DNA of 18,967 bases. It comes from Planctomycetota bacterium. GTDB lineage: Bacteria; Planctomycetota; Planctomycetia; Planctomycetales; Planctomycetaceae. How positions within the stretch are numbered: position 1 is the stretch's first letter; each line of letters begins with the position of its first letter. The notes beneath the pieces were generated by a model. It was not told where the DNA came from. It saw only the letters and a list, made by a program, of their open reading frames with translations, and ran no database searches. Made by a program: the position numbers and the translations under genes. The stretch spans positions 1 through 18,967 of the forward strand of contig JAADHY010000301.1 in the NCBI GenBank assembly GCA_013151585.1. The letters run 5' to 3'. Shown one piece after another: positions 8,529 to 16,312 of the stretch.

Positions 8529-8627
8529 ATGAAATCGCTTATTGAAGTCGAGCGAGGCACAAGCGTTCTAGGGCGGCCGGCGATCCTAACTGCGTTGCGA
8601 AGAAGCCGGGTCGGAGATGAACAATGA
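8529..8627 (+). CDS. Possible leader peptide or gene remnant upstream of the toxin-antitoxin-like pair
   Basis: A 32-codon ORF begins with MKSLIEVERG and ends at a TGA that overlaps the next ATG by ATGA. There is no clear Shine-Dalgarno and no recognisable domain. The ATGA overlap, repeated at the next junction, is the only reason to list it. It could be a coupling leader, the tail of a decayed gene, or chance. Confidence 0.2.
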   Translation: MKSLIEVERGTSVLGRPAILTALRRSRVGDEQ

Positions 8628-8860
8628 GGTTCACGCAGTATTTCCGAGAAATGCGTTCGCGGCCAGACCGTGCGATTATTAAAATGGAATGCATTCAACG
8701 GGTTGTGGAACATCCCGTGAAGGAGGTTATCCAGAAAGACGGCCGCATTCGCCGTTGGGCGCCTATCGAGGAGATGGACGGCAGATACTTGAGAGTCGTT
8801 CTGCTGCCGGACGGAGAAACTGTACATAATGCGTTCTTTGTTCGGACGTTTCAAGAATGA
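8624..8860 (+). CDS. Small basic protein, first gene of a DUF2283-linked pair (toxin-like)
   Basis: The protein has 78 residues, and GGAG lies 7 bases before the ATG. It is basic and compact. The pattern HPVKEVIQKDGRIRRW ... RYLRVVLLPDGETVHNAFF resembles DUF4258-like, RelE-sized proteins that are often found directly upstream of DUF2283 genes. The last codons overlap the DUF2283 start by 4 bases. By analogy with such pairs this would be the toxin, or a protein whose action the DUF2283 partner blocks; no catalytic residues can be assigned with certainty. The family match is from memory of the pattern only. Confidence 0.72.
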   Translation: MRFTQYFREMRSRPDRAIIKMECIQRVVEHPVKEVIQKDGRIRRWAPIEEMDGRYLRVVLLPDGETVHNAFFVRTFQE

Positions 8861-9072
8861 AGATTAAGTATTTCCAGGACACGGACACGCTTTACATCGA
8901 GTTCCGTGCGGTCGACGTAATCGAAACCAAGGAACTCGACGAGAATACCCTGGTCGATTTAGACCGTGAAGGGGAGATTTGCGCGATCACGATCGAGCAC
9001 GCCACCGAGCGGGCGGGCATTCCTTCATTCTCTTACGAGCAGATTCCGGCGTCACAAGCATCGCACGTCTGA
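8857..9072 (+). CDS. DUF2283 family protein (antitoxin-like)
   Basis: The protein has 71 residues and starts with the DUF2283 signature MKIKYFQDTDTLYIEF. It continues with a helix-turn core around ETKELDENTLVDLDREGEI and an IEHATERAGI segment (about 47-56). It is acidic, in contrast to its basic upstream partner, and overlaps that gene by ATGA. DUF2283 proteins are small and common in mobile or defence-rich regions; an antitoxin or partner role is suggested by context only. The tail (about 57-71) looks non-conserved. Confidence 0.85.
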   Translation: MKIKYFQDTDTLYIEFRAVDVIETKELDENTLVDLDREGEICAITIEHATERAGIPSFSYEQIPASQASHV

Positions 9073-9523
9073 GCGGCAATCTGGCTCCGAACCGCTCCAG
9101 ACGCGCTGCCCGGTGCCGCGTCAGAGCGAAAAAGCTACATCTGAACCGTTGCGGTGAGGGGCTCGTCTGCTACGGACGGCCGCGAGGCCGTAAGACGGCC
9201 GACGCAGTTCGGTCGTCGTTTTGCGGCAGAGCGACATCCATCGCCGGGTCGTCCAGCAGGCCGACCAACATCGCTGAGCATTGGAAATGATGCGAAGGCG
9301 CCATAACTAAACCATAGTCGGGTCGAGAGCGTCGCAGCAGATGGCGCAGGACCGGCCAGCGCACACCGGTTTCAGATCCACCCCGCTGGTTTCATCGGCC
9401 TGCCTGCTCGCGGCAAGCGCGGCCTACGAAAAAGGGTTTGCTTGTCCCACACCACGGATGCAGGTGGTCTGGGAACGATTACACCGTCGGAATGCGCCTC
9501 GCCTTGGGAAAGGGGTTGCCGGA
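9073..9523. other. Gene-free stretch with one strong hairpin
   Basis: These 451 bases lie between the DUF2283 gene and a small membrane protein. No ORF here carries recognisable content. A perfect 6-bp stem with a GCGA loop occurs at 9176-9191 (ACGGCC / GGCCGT), about 100 bases after the DUF2283 stop. It lacks a T-run but could end or protect that transcript. An in-frame extension of the following gene reaches back to 9341 but looks non-coding. Confidence 0.5.
9176..9191 (+). repeat. Intergenic GCGA-loop hairpin
   Basis: ACGGCC and GGCCGT form a perfect stem around GCGA. Together with the stems at 1246-1265 and 2772-2786 it forms a loose group of short GGCC-type palindromes confined to intergenic sequence here. 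It may be a transcript-end structure. Confidence 0.4.
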
Positions 9524-9955
9524 ATGCCGCACGAGTTTCCAAGTGATGCCGAGATGACCTCGTCCGAAGATACACGCGGCACAGGCAATTCCCGCAGAGC
9601 CACGTGGGACCGCGTCGGTAGGGCCGTCATGATCGCCGCAATTGCGTACATGCTCGGGTACGTGCCTTACTTCCTTTGGCAGATGTACCGAGTGTCGGAC
9701 GGAGCGACTGTTTCGCCTCACGCAGTTTTTCCGGCCCACTTCGTCGGTATGGCACTGAATCTGACGGCTCTCATCTTCACGGTTCGGGACCTCTATCTTC
9801 GATCGTTTTCGGATCCGAACAGGAAGTTGACATGGCTACTTCTCATTCTTTGCACCGGGGGCATCGGGTGGATGATCTACATCTTCAAGCACGCGTTGAA
9901 ACCCCGTGCGATGAACCACGGCGCTGACCGCGTGCCGACAGATGGCCCCCCTTGA
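9524..9955 (+). CDS. Three-TM hypothetical membrane protein
   Basis: The protein has 143 residues from ATG 9524, chosen because AAAGGGG lies about 9 bases upstream; the frame stays open back to 9341, but that sequence is unlike a protein N-terminus. A soluble, polar 30-residue head is followed by three predicted TM segments at about 34-55, 69-90 and 103-124, and a basic tail. The third segment (LLLILCTGGIGWMIYIFKH) resembles the short membrane hairpins seen in PLDc_N-type proteins, but the match is too weak to name. The last helix and KPR tail suggest a cytoplasmic C-terminus. It is convergent with the helicase gene. Function unknown. Confidence 0.6.
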   Translation: MPHEFPSDAEMTSSEDTRGTGNSRRATWDRVGRAVMIAAIAYMLGYVPYFLWQMYRVSDGATVSPHAVFPAHFVGMALNLTALIFTVRDLYLRSFSDPNRKLTWLLLILCTGGIGWMIYIFKHALKPRAMNHGADRVPTDGPP

Positions 9956-10004
9956 ACAGCCTTTGCCACCTCCTTGCAGGCGTGCTGCTGTCGAATCAGA
10001 AAGT

Positions 10005-10018
10005 CGCGAACGTTCGCG
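10005..10018. repeat. 14-bp perfect palindrome in a convergent gap
   Basis: CGCGAACGTTCGCG reads the same on both strands and lies between two converging genes. On the minus strand it is followed by ACTTTCT, so a weak intrinsic terminator for the helicase gene is possible (5-bp stem, ACGT loop). A protein-binding site or chance are alternatives. Confidence 0.35.
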
Positions 10019-10043
10019 CATAAGTTGTGCCTGCCGCTACCAT

Positions 10044-13000
10044 TCAGTCGAACAGCCGGCGCTGGGCCGTATCAGCGCGTCTGGATTTGCGGCGGGCGGT
10101 TTGCGTGGTGCGCTGAAGCAGCGTTTCGGCGATCTCGTTCAAGAAGGGAGATGGCCGGCGCGGCCGCACCTTCCCTTGCCAGAGCCGCTTCTTGGCATGA
10201 CAGAGGAACAACCGATCTCGGGCTCGCGTCATGCCAACGAAAAACAGCCGACGCTCTTCGGCTTCCTGCCGGTTCGGGTCGCCCTGAGTCGGCTCGGTGC
10301 CGTCTTCGGTCGCTTGCCCGGCCGATCGGCCCCACCGCAGCGGCAGCAGACCGTCTTCGCACCCCACCAGGAACACAACTCGAAACTCCAGCCCCTTGGC
10401 CGCGTGCAGCGTGAGCAAAGAAACGCGATTCGCTCGTGGATCCCAGAGGTCCGACTGCATGCCCAACGCCAGCTCGTTGAGGAACCCGTGACAGTCCTCG
10501 CCGAATCGTTCGGCCAGCTCGTGCAAATCGGCCAGCAGCCGCTCGCTGCTCGACTCGGCCTGGCTCCAGACGGTGTCGGCGGCCCACTTGAGCAGTTCGA
10601 CGGCGGTGCCAGGTCGCGGCGACTCCTGGCCGAGCAGCAGTTCGTGCATCACCCGCAGCATTCGTCGTACGTCCGGATCGTCGGCCAGACTTAAGTGCGT
10701 TCGCTTCTGAAACGGGATCCCCGACCTTTGCAGGGCCTCGACGAGCGGCGGTGCCTGCGCTTCGGTTCGGTACAACACGGCGAAGTCGTCAAAACTGAGC
10801 GGTTCGGTTTGCTCGTGGCCGACGCGGCCGCTGTCCATCGAGAAGAAGGCGTGTCCGCCGATCAGACGCTCGATCGTGTGAACAACAAACTCCGCCTCAG
10901 CCCGTTCGCTGCGGCACGCGTGAATCTGAATCCGCTCGGGGCTCTCCAGCAGGGAACGCAGCTTGCGATCGGGCACGAGCGAGGCCGGGCGAATCGCCTG
11001 TAGAGCTCCGTCAGTAATGGCTGGCGTCGAGCGATAGTTGGTCGTTAAGTGCACGACCTTCGCACCCGGATAGTCTTGCTGGAACCGTTGAAACACTTGC
11101 GGATCGGCCCCGCGAAACCCGTAGATCGACTGGTCCGGATCGCCGATCACACAGATGTTGCCTGTCGTCGGCGCGAGCAGCCGGACCAACCGGTACTGAG
11201 CCGCATCGGTGTCCTGGAATTCGTCGACCGAAACCCACGGCCAGCGCCGGCGGTAATGGTCCGCCAGCTCGGAATGTCGCTCCAGCAGCTCGCACGGCAA
11301 CAGGATCAAGTCGTCGAAGTCGACGAGGGCGTGCTGTCGGAGTCGAACCTGATAAAGCCGCAGAGCTTCTTGCAACGTGCTGTCCACGGTCGGCACGTTT
11401 GGGGCAGAAGCCAGACCGTCCTTTGAGCGGCTCGAGACTGCCGTCGGGCCGTTCGATCGCTTGACCTTCGAGATTTGCGAAAGCAGCTTGGCCGCGCGTC
11501 GATCCGAAATCTGGAGCCCGTCGACAAGCAACTGCCGTCGCTCCTCGTCAGCGGCCACGCGAAAACTTTCTGGCAGGCCGAGCTTCTGACCGTGTTCGCG
11601 CAGAATGAGAAGCCCGAGCGTGTGAAATGTCATGACAGGCACTTTGCGACCAGCCTTCGGCAATAGCCTACGAAGCCGCTCTTGAAGTTCGGCGACGGCT
11701 CGTCGGCTGAAGGTGAGCGTCAGGCACTGTTCGGGCGCGGCATGGCCCTCGGCGATCACATAGGCCAGCCTGCGAGTCAGCGTGCGAGTCTTCCCCGTGC
11801 CCGGCCCGGCCACCACGACGAGCGGCCCGGAAACGTGCATGGCCGCTTCACGCTGCTCCGGATCGAGCCCCTCCAGGAAGCTTTCGCCAAGTGGTTGCTC
11901 CAGCGCCGGCATTTCAGCCGGGCCAGCCGGAGCGACGGACTTCGGGCGACGGCGGACCTGGTCGTCCGGCTGGGCTTCGGCCGAGGCCGATTGGCTTCGG
12001 TCGGTGGGTTCGGGGAAAAGACTTGCCGTAGGTTCGCGGCCGTCCGCTCGCGATTCGGCCACGAGCGTCCGTGTTTTCTTTTTGCCAGAGGAGGTGCTCG
12101 ACGAGACGGGCTCGGCGGCCGGGCCGAACAGCGATCGCGCTCCGTAGCTCCGGTCGATCTCTTCCGGCTCGAAGACGCGAATCGTGCCGTACTGACCGTC
12201 GAAACCGGCTTCCCGGATCACACGGCCCGCGCGCATGCGAATCACAGCCTCGGCCAGCACCGGGAATCCCGCACGCCGCAATTGTTCCTCGGAGGCTTCG
12301 TCCAAGACGCACAGTTCGGGGCCCACTTTGGCCAACACCGCCTCGTAATCGCGCTGAACGGTTTTGCTTTTTTCGCCCACTTGTCGGATTTCGGACAAGA
12401 CCTCCGGCAGCGGGATGAAGCTGCGAAAGGGATCGGCCGTGGGCGGTTTGGCTCCTTCCGGGCGATCGGCCAGACTTTCGACACGGTGCATGACGCCGAC
12501 GGTCAATCGCTTCCCGCATTCGGGGCAGAGACCGCTCAAGCGTCGCGTCTCGGCCGGCTCCAGCCGCACGCCGCACTTGCGGTGGCCGTCCAGATGGTAC
12601 TTGCCCTCTTCGGGGAAAAACTCGACCGTGCCTTGATAGCCTTCGCGGGTTTCCAGGGCCCGCCGTATCGCGAAGTAATCCAACTCGGTGTCGAACGCGC
12701 ATGCTTCGCGGGCGATCTTGGCAGGCGAGTGGGCGTCTGAGTTCGACACGAGGGCATAGCCGTCCAACCGTGACCAGCGCCAGTTCATCGGCGGGTCCGA
12801 CGACAGACCGGTTTCCAGCGCGAAAATGTGGCCGCTGAGGTCGCCGTAGCATTCTTCCAGATCGTCGAAACCCGACTGAGACCCGAACAAAGCGAACCAA
12901 GGCGTCCAGACGTGAGCCGGCACCAGATAGCAGCCGTCGCCGCATTCCAAGGTGATCTCCAGCAGGTCGCGGGAGTCCAAGCCGAGAATCGGCCGTCCGT

Positions 13001-13400
13001 CGGATGCGAGATTGCCGATCCGCGACAGCCGGTCGATCAACCGCTGCGCTTCTTCGAAACCAGGGACGTAGATCACATGATGGATTTTTCGGGTCCGGTC
13101 GTTTTTCTTGTAGATGGTCGAGATCTCGACCTGGAGCAAGAACCGGACGGGATTTCGGCACGACGGGGGCGTGTCCTGGTCGACCAGCCGTTGCAGGTCA
13201 TCCCGCAGCCGAAACAGCCCCGGTTCAGCGGGCACGAGTTTCTCTTGGATTTCCTGAAACCATTGCGGGTGAGTGAAGTCTCCGGTCGCGACGAGAGCGA
13301 TTCCTTTTTTGCGGGCCCAGAGGGCCATGTGTTCCAGGTCGGCATCGCGGCTGGTGGCGCGGGAGTACTTGGAGTGCAGGTGCAGATCAGCGTAGAACAT
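10044..13400 (-). CDS. Endonuclease Q-type PHP nuclease fused to UvrD/PcrA-type helicase
   Basis: The protein has 1118 residues. Residues 1-425 resemble endonuclease Q (EndoQ/TIGR00375): PHP metal motif DLHLHS (5-10, H7, H9), TGDFTHPQW (39-47), E93, H163, a SNSDAHS block (219-225) and a zinc-finger-like C276/C292/C295 set followed by GVMHRVESLADR. EndoQ nicks 5' of uracil, hypoxanthine, xanthine or abasic sites. Residues 430-500 are a polar linker. Residues 510-1095 are an SF1A helicase: Walker A GPGTGKT (532-538), motif II VDEFQD (725-730), motif III GDPDQSIYGFRG (753-764), LTLHAAKGLEF (996-1006) and VGMTRARDRL (1055-1064). The C-terminus QRRLFD resembles a sliding-clamp motif (QxxLF). GGAAGGAG precedes ATG 13400. 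The gene lies 75 bases after the methyltransferase and may share its transcript. Base-excision-type repair with unwinding from the nick is inferred from the fusion. Confidence 0.88.
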   Translation of the reverse strand: MFYADLHLHSKYSRATSRDADLEHMALWARKKGIALVATGDFTHPQWFQEIQEKLVPAEPGLFRLRDDLQRLVDQDTPPSCRNPVRFLLQVEISTIYKKNDRTRKIHHVIYVPGFEEAQRLIDRLSRIGNLASDGRPILGLDSRDLLEITLECGDGCYLVPAHVWTPWFALFGSQSGFDDLEECYGDLSGHIFALETGLSSDPPMNWRWSRLDGYALVSNSDAHSPAKIAREACAFDTELDYFAIRRALETREGYQGTVEFFPEEGKYHLDGHRKCGVRLEPAETRRLSGLCPECGKRLTVGVMHRVESLADRPEGAKPPTADPFRSFIPLPEVLSEIRQVGEKSKTVQRDYEAVLAKVGPELCVLDEASEEQLRRAGFPVLAEAVIRMRAGRVIREAGFDGQYGTIRVFEPEEIDRSYGARSLFGPAAEPVSSSTSSGKKKTRTLVAESRADGREPTASLFPEPTDRSQSASAEAQPDDQVRRRPKSVAPAGPAEMPALEQPLGESFLEGLDPEQREAAMHVSGPLVVVAGPGTGKTRTLTRRLAYVIAEGHAAPEQCLTLTFSRRAVAELQERLRRLLPKAGRKVPVMTFHTLGLLILREHGQKLGLPESFRVAADEERRQLLVDGLQISDRRAAKLLSQISKVKRSNGPTAVSSRSKDGLASAPNVPTVDSTLQEALRLYQVRLRQHALVDFDDLILLPCELLERHSELADHYRRRWPWVSVDEFQDTDAAQYRLVRLLAPTTGNICVIGDPDQSIYGFRGADPQVFQRFQQDYPGAKVVHLTTNYRSTPAITDGALQAIRPASLVPDRKLRSLLESPERIQIHACRSERAEAEFVVHTIERLIGGHAFFSMDSGRVGHEQTEPLSFDDFAVLYRTEAQAPPLVEALQRSGIPFQKRTHLSLADDPDVRRMLRVMHELLLGQESPRPGTAVELLKWAADTVWSQAESSSERLLADLHELAERFGEDCHGFLNELALGMQSDLWDPRANRVSLLTLHAAKGLEFRVVFLVGCEDGLLPLRWGRSAGQATEDGTEPTQGDPNRQEAEERRLFFVGMTRARDRLFLCHAKKRLWQGKVRPRRPSPFLNEIAETLLQRTTQTARRKSRRADTAQRRLFD

Positions 13401-13475
13401 CGAGGGCTCCTTCCCCAGCAGTGAGGTGGGATTCGGATCGCTCGTTTCGGCATGCCGGACGTTGGCACGCCAAGA

Positions 13476-14393
13476 CTATGATGGTTCCAACGCCGAGATG
13501 TACCGATCGAGGGCGTCGCGCATTGCGCGGAGGTGGTCCGGGGTGGTCCCGCAGCAGCCCCCAATCGCCCGCACCCCGGCGGCGAGCAGTCGCGGGACGA
13601 TCTCCGCCATGGCCTCCGGCGTCGCCGGGTAAACCAGTTGCCCGTCCACGTTCTGAGGGGCTCCGGCGTTGGGTTCCAGGATGACCGGGGTCTGTCCGGC
13701 GGCGGCCACGAGCTGCTCGGCCAGTTGGACATAGTCGTCCAGCGACAAAGACGTCCCGCAATTGGCTCCGACCATGTCCGCGCCGGCTTCGATCGCTGTC
13801 GCGATCGCCTCGTCAACCGTTGTGCCCATCATGGTTCGCAGCGATCCGTCGGCCGATTTGTCAAACGCGTAGGTGGCGATGACGGCCTTGTTGCCGGCCT
13901 GTCGAGCCGCCTGGACCGCAATCTGCAGTTCCCGCGTATCGGCCATGGTTTCGATGATGAAAGCGTCGGCTCCGCCCTCGGCCAAGGCGGCGGCCTGCTC
14001 GGAGAAAACCTCGAGCAGCCGTTCCGGCGCCATCTCGCCGTAAGGTTCCAGGAACCCGCCGAACGGGCCGATATCACCCAGCACGACAACGTGATCATCC
14101 AACGCTTCGCGGGCCAAGCGAGCCGCAGCCCGGTTCAGTTCGGCCGCGCGATCGGCCAAGCCGTGCCGCTCCAACGACGCCGAGCTCCCGCCAAATGTGT
14201 TGGTGATGATCCAGTCACAGCCGGCCTGGCAATAATCGCGGTGGATGGCGGCAACGCGGTCCGGATGCTCGACGTTCCAGAGTTCTCCGCAGGCTCCGCT
14301 GGGCAGACCGCGAGCCATGAGCTGCGTTCCCATGGCCCCGTCGACCAATCGCGGCCGCGTGCGAACGGCGGCTTTCAGTTCGTCCGGCGTCAT
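13476..14393 (-). CDS. Homocysteine S-methyltransferase family protein (MetH N-domain type)
   Basis: The protein has 305 residues and forms a complete TIM-barrel homocysteine S-methyltransferase domain. LVDGAMGTQL (16-25) matches the family N-terminus. The zinc-binding cysteines are C212 (GANCGT) and C280/C281 (GGCCGTTP), with the spacing of MetH/BHMT enzymes. The family moves a methyl group to homocysteine through a zinc-activated thiolate, giving methionine. No folate-binding or cobalamin-binding domain is attached; the separate corrinoid protein encoded 11 bases upstream probably supplies the methyl group. The Shine-Dalgarno is weak, which suggests coupling to the upstream gene. BHMT-type use of another methyl donor is possible, but the corrinoid neighbour argues for a corrinoid donor. 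Confidence 0.9.
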   Translation of the reverse strand: MTPDELKAAVRTRPRLVDGAMGTQLMARGLPSGACGELWNVEHPDRVAAIHRDYCQAGCDWIITNTFGGSSASLERHGLADRAAELNRAAARLAREALDDHVVVLGDIGPFGGFLEPYGEMAPERLLEVFSEQAAALAEGGADAFIIETMADTRELQIAVQAARQAGNKAVIATYAFDKSADGSLRTMMGTTVDEAIATAIEAGADMVGANCGTSLSLDDYVQLAEQLVAAAGQTPVILEPNAGAPQNVDGQLVYPATPEAMAEIVPRLLAAGVRAIGGCCGTTPDHLRAMRDALDRYISALEPS

Positions 14394-14404
14394 GCGCTCA
14401 CACT

Positions 14405-15034
14405 TCAGACAGCGACCACTTTCTTTGCCACCTCGACGGCAGTGGCGGCATCGGGAGCATAACCATCGGCGCCGATGCGGTCGGCAAAATCCTGAGTGAC
14501 CGGAGCTCCGCCAATGACGACCTTCACGTCACCCAGGCCCGCCGAGCGAATCGCATCGATCGTTGTTTGCATCGCTGGCATCGTGGTGGTCAACAGAGCC
14601 GACAGCCCGACCAACTTCGCTCCGTGCTCTTGCACCGCTTGGACGAACTTATCCGGTTGGACATTGGTCCCCAAATCGATCACGCCGATGTTCGCCCCTC
14701 GCCACATCATCGCCACCAGGTTTTTGCCGATATCGTGCAGGTCGCCCTGAACGGTGCCGATGACGGCCGTGAATTCCGGCTTGATGCCCTCCTTGACCAG
14801 CAGCGGCTCCAGCCGTTCCATGCTTTCCTTCATGGCTCGAGCGGCGATCAACACTTCCGGCACGAAAATTTCGTTTGCTTTGAATCGACGTCCGACATCG
14901 TCCATGCCGGCGATCAAAGCGTCCAGGATGTCGCGGGCCGGAGTTCCGGCGTCGATGTGCTCCTGGGTGATCCGCGTCGCATCGGCCCGATTCCCGACCT
15001 TGATCGCTTCCGTCAAGGCTTGCAGGTCTTGCAT
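14405..15034 (-). CDS. Corrinoid (B12)-binding methyl-carrier protein
   Basis: The protein has 209 residues and the two-part layout of MtbC/MtgC-type corrinoid proteins. A helical cap (1-85) contains GRRFKANEIFVPEVL. The Rossmann B12 domain (86-209) has the base-off motif D98-L-H100-D-I-G103, where H100 is the lower axial cobalt ligand. GLSALLTTT (143-151) and GGAPV (175-179) complete the cobalamin pocket. It would carry a methyl group on cobalt between a donor methyltransferase and the homocysteine methyltransferase encoded just downstream. GAGGAG upstream of ATG 15034 supports the start. It heads the minus-strand run and is divergent from DUF1638-RACo, which encodes its likely reactivator. 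Confidence 0.93.
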   Translation of the reverse strand: MQDLQALTEAIKVGNRADATRITQEHIDAGTPARDILDALIAGMDDVGRRFKANEIFVPEVLIAARAMKESMERLEPLLVKEGIKPEFTAVIGTVQGDLHDIGKNLVAMMWRGANIGVIDLGTNVQPDKFVQAVQEHGAKLVGLSALLTTTMPAMQTTIDAIRSAGLGDVKVVIGGAPVTQDFADRIGADGYAPDAATAVEVAKKVVAV

Positions 15035-15406
15035 CGCACGGCTCCTCTTGTCAGCATGTCACGAAGGTCAACGCAGCACCAATCGCTGCCGCACGGCTCG
15101 CCCGTCGCCTTGCCAGTTCCAGCGCACTGCCAACCGGACGGCACGCCGCAAGTAGTGCCAGCGTACCACATTTGGAGCGTCACGAAAAGGAAGACGTGCT
15201 GGGAGTGGTCTCCGGACGCCCGTTCCGTGGCCTGCCTTGTCGACCATTCGCGTCAACCGACAAAGTTTGCCAATCGCCCGGCCTGCCGCCACGCGGTCAA
15301 CCCGGCAAACGGAACTCGTCGATTGGCCGGACGCGACTTCATCGGTCCACGCGGACAGACCGCGGCCACCCCGGCACAGAAGCATTTTTGGTTCAAGGGT
15401 CTCGGA
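15035..15406. other. Divergent control region of the corrinoid module
   Basis: These 372 bases separate the corrinoid gene (minus) from the DUF1638 gene (plus) and probably hold both promoters. On the minus strand TACGCT (15160-15165 on the plus strand) with TTTTCG 17 bases upstream is a poor sigma-70-like candidate. I looked for the conserved core of a cobalamin riboswitch and did not find it. AAGGG at 15395-15399 is the likely Shine-Dalgarno of the DUF1638 gene. Confidence 0.5.
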
Positions 15407-16312
15407 ATGGCATCGTCGAAAGACCGCTCCGCTGCAGACAATCGCCACGACGGTGGAACAGCCAAGGTCTGCGTGATTACCTGTGCGGTTCTTGAGGATG
15501 AAGTCGGCCATTTCGCCCGGCAGCTTCCGAACATCCGGCATATTGAGATCCTGCAGCAGGGCCTCCACAACGAACCGGACCGGCTGCGGCGCGAGCTGCA
15601 AGAGGCCGTCGACCGCGTGGAGCATCAGTTCCCGGAAGCGGACACGATCGTGTTGGGCTACGGGCTGTGCAGCCGAGGCGTCGAGGGCGTGCGCAGTCGG
15701 CGATGCCGGTTGGTGATCGCGCGTGCCCACGACTGCATCACTCATCTTCTCGGAAGCAAAGAGCGGTATCGTCAATACGTGGCCGAGCACCCGGGGACGT
15801 ACTGGTACAGTCCCGGGTGGAACCGCCACCACGTTCCGCCGGGGCCGGAACGCTACAAGCAGCTCTTCCGGCAATACGCGGAAAAGTATGGCGAGGACAA
15901 CGCTCGGTATTTGATGGAGATGGAACAGCACTGGTTCACGACGTACGACCGAGCCACCTTCGTCGACCTGGGGCTGACCGACGTGACGGAAGACGAACAG
16001 TACACGCGGCGGTGCGCCGAATGGCTTGGCTGGTCCTTCGATCGCCAGTGCGGCGATCCGCGGCTCGTTCACGACTTGCTGGCCGGACCGTGGGACGAAG
16101 AGCGGTTCCTGGTCCTCCAGCCCGGCCAGACGGTGCGTTTGACCGGTGATGACCGGATCGTCGAGGCGGTCTCGGCCGACACGCTGGAGGTCGTCGCTGC
16201 GGACGACGTCGGCTCCCGGTCTTCCGCGACGGCCCCGAATTCCCCCCAGGCCGACCCAGAAAACGCCAGCCACAACGCAGTGGAAGAAGAACAGGAGACA
16301 CCGAATGGGTGA
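15407..16312 (+). CDS. DUF1638 domain protein, corrinoid-module partner
   Basis: The protein has 301 residues from ATG 15407, with AAGGG 7 bases upstream. The frame is open much further back but there it runs antisense through the corrinoid gene, so the long form is rejected. Candidate metal- or cofactor-binding residues are C26 (ITCAVLEDE), C88 (LGYGLCSRG) and the H109-D-C pattern near 108-110 (AHDCITHLLGS). Residues 265-301 are a disordered acidic tail. DUF1638 genes are commonly found next to corrinoid methyltransferases and RACo; their biochemical role is not established. The gene overlaps the RACo start by 8 bases, so the two are co-translated. Confidence 0.85.
   Translation: MASSKDRSAADNRHDGGTAKVCVITCAVLEDEVGHFARQLPNIRHIEILQQGLHNEPDRLRRELQEAVDRVEHQFPEADTIVLGYGLCSRGVEGVRSRRCRLVIARAHDCITHLLGSKERYRQYVAEHPGTYWYSPGWNRHHVPPGPERYKQLFRQYAEKYGEDNARYLMEMEQHWFTTYDRATFVDLGLTDVTEDEQYTRRCAEWLGWSFDRQCGDPRLVHDLLAGPWDEERFLVLQPGQTVRLTGDDRIVEAVSADTLEVVAADDVGSRSSATAPNSPQADPENASHNAVEEEQETPNG

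Noticed and set aside
9341..9523. N-terminal extension of the three-TM protein
   Set aside because: Composition looks non-coding and a good Shine-Dalgarno lies just before ATG 9524.
11682..12740. 352-codon plus-strand ORF
   Set aside because: It is antisense to the linker and zinc-finger part of the EndoQ-helicase, which has clear motifs on the other strand.
15146..15165. Sigma-54-like TGGCAC...TTGC on the minus strand
   Set aside because: The GG and GC elements are 8 bases apart instead of 10, so it is not a valid sigma-54 promoter.
14567..15406. Upstream extension of the DUF1638 reading frame
   Set aside because: It overlaps the corrinoid gene in antisense; DUF1638 similarity and a Shine-Dalgarno start at 15407.
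15035..15406. Cobalamin riboswitch upstream of the corrinoid module
   Set aside because: No B12-box core could be found on either strand by eye.
16146..16304. Upstream extension of the RACo reading frame
   Set aside because: It lies within the DUF1638 gene and lacks ferredoxin-domain character; ATG 16305 begins right at the domain.
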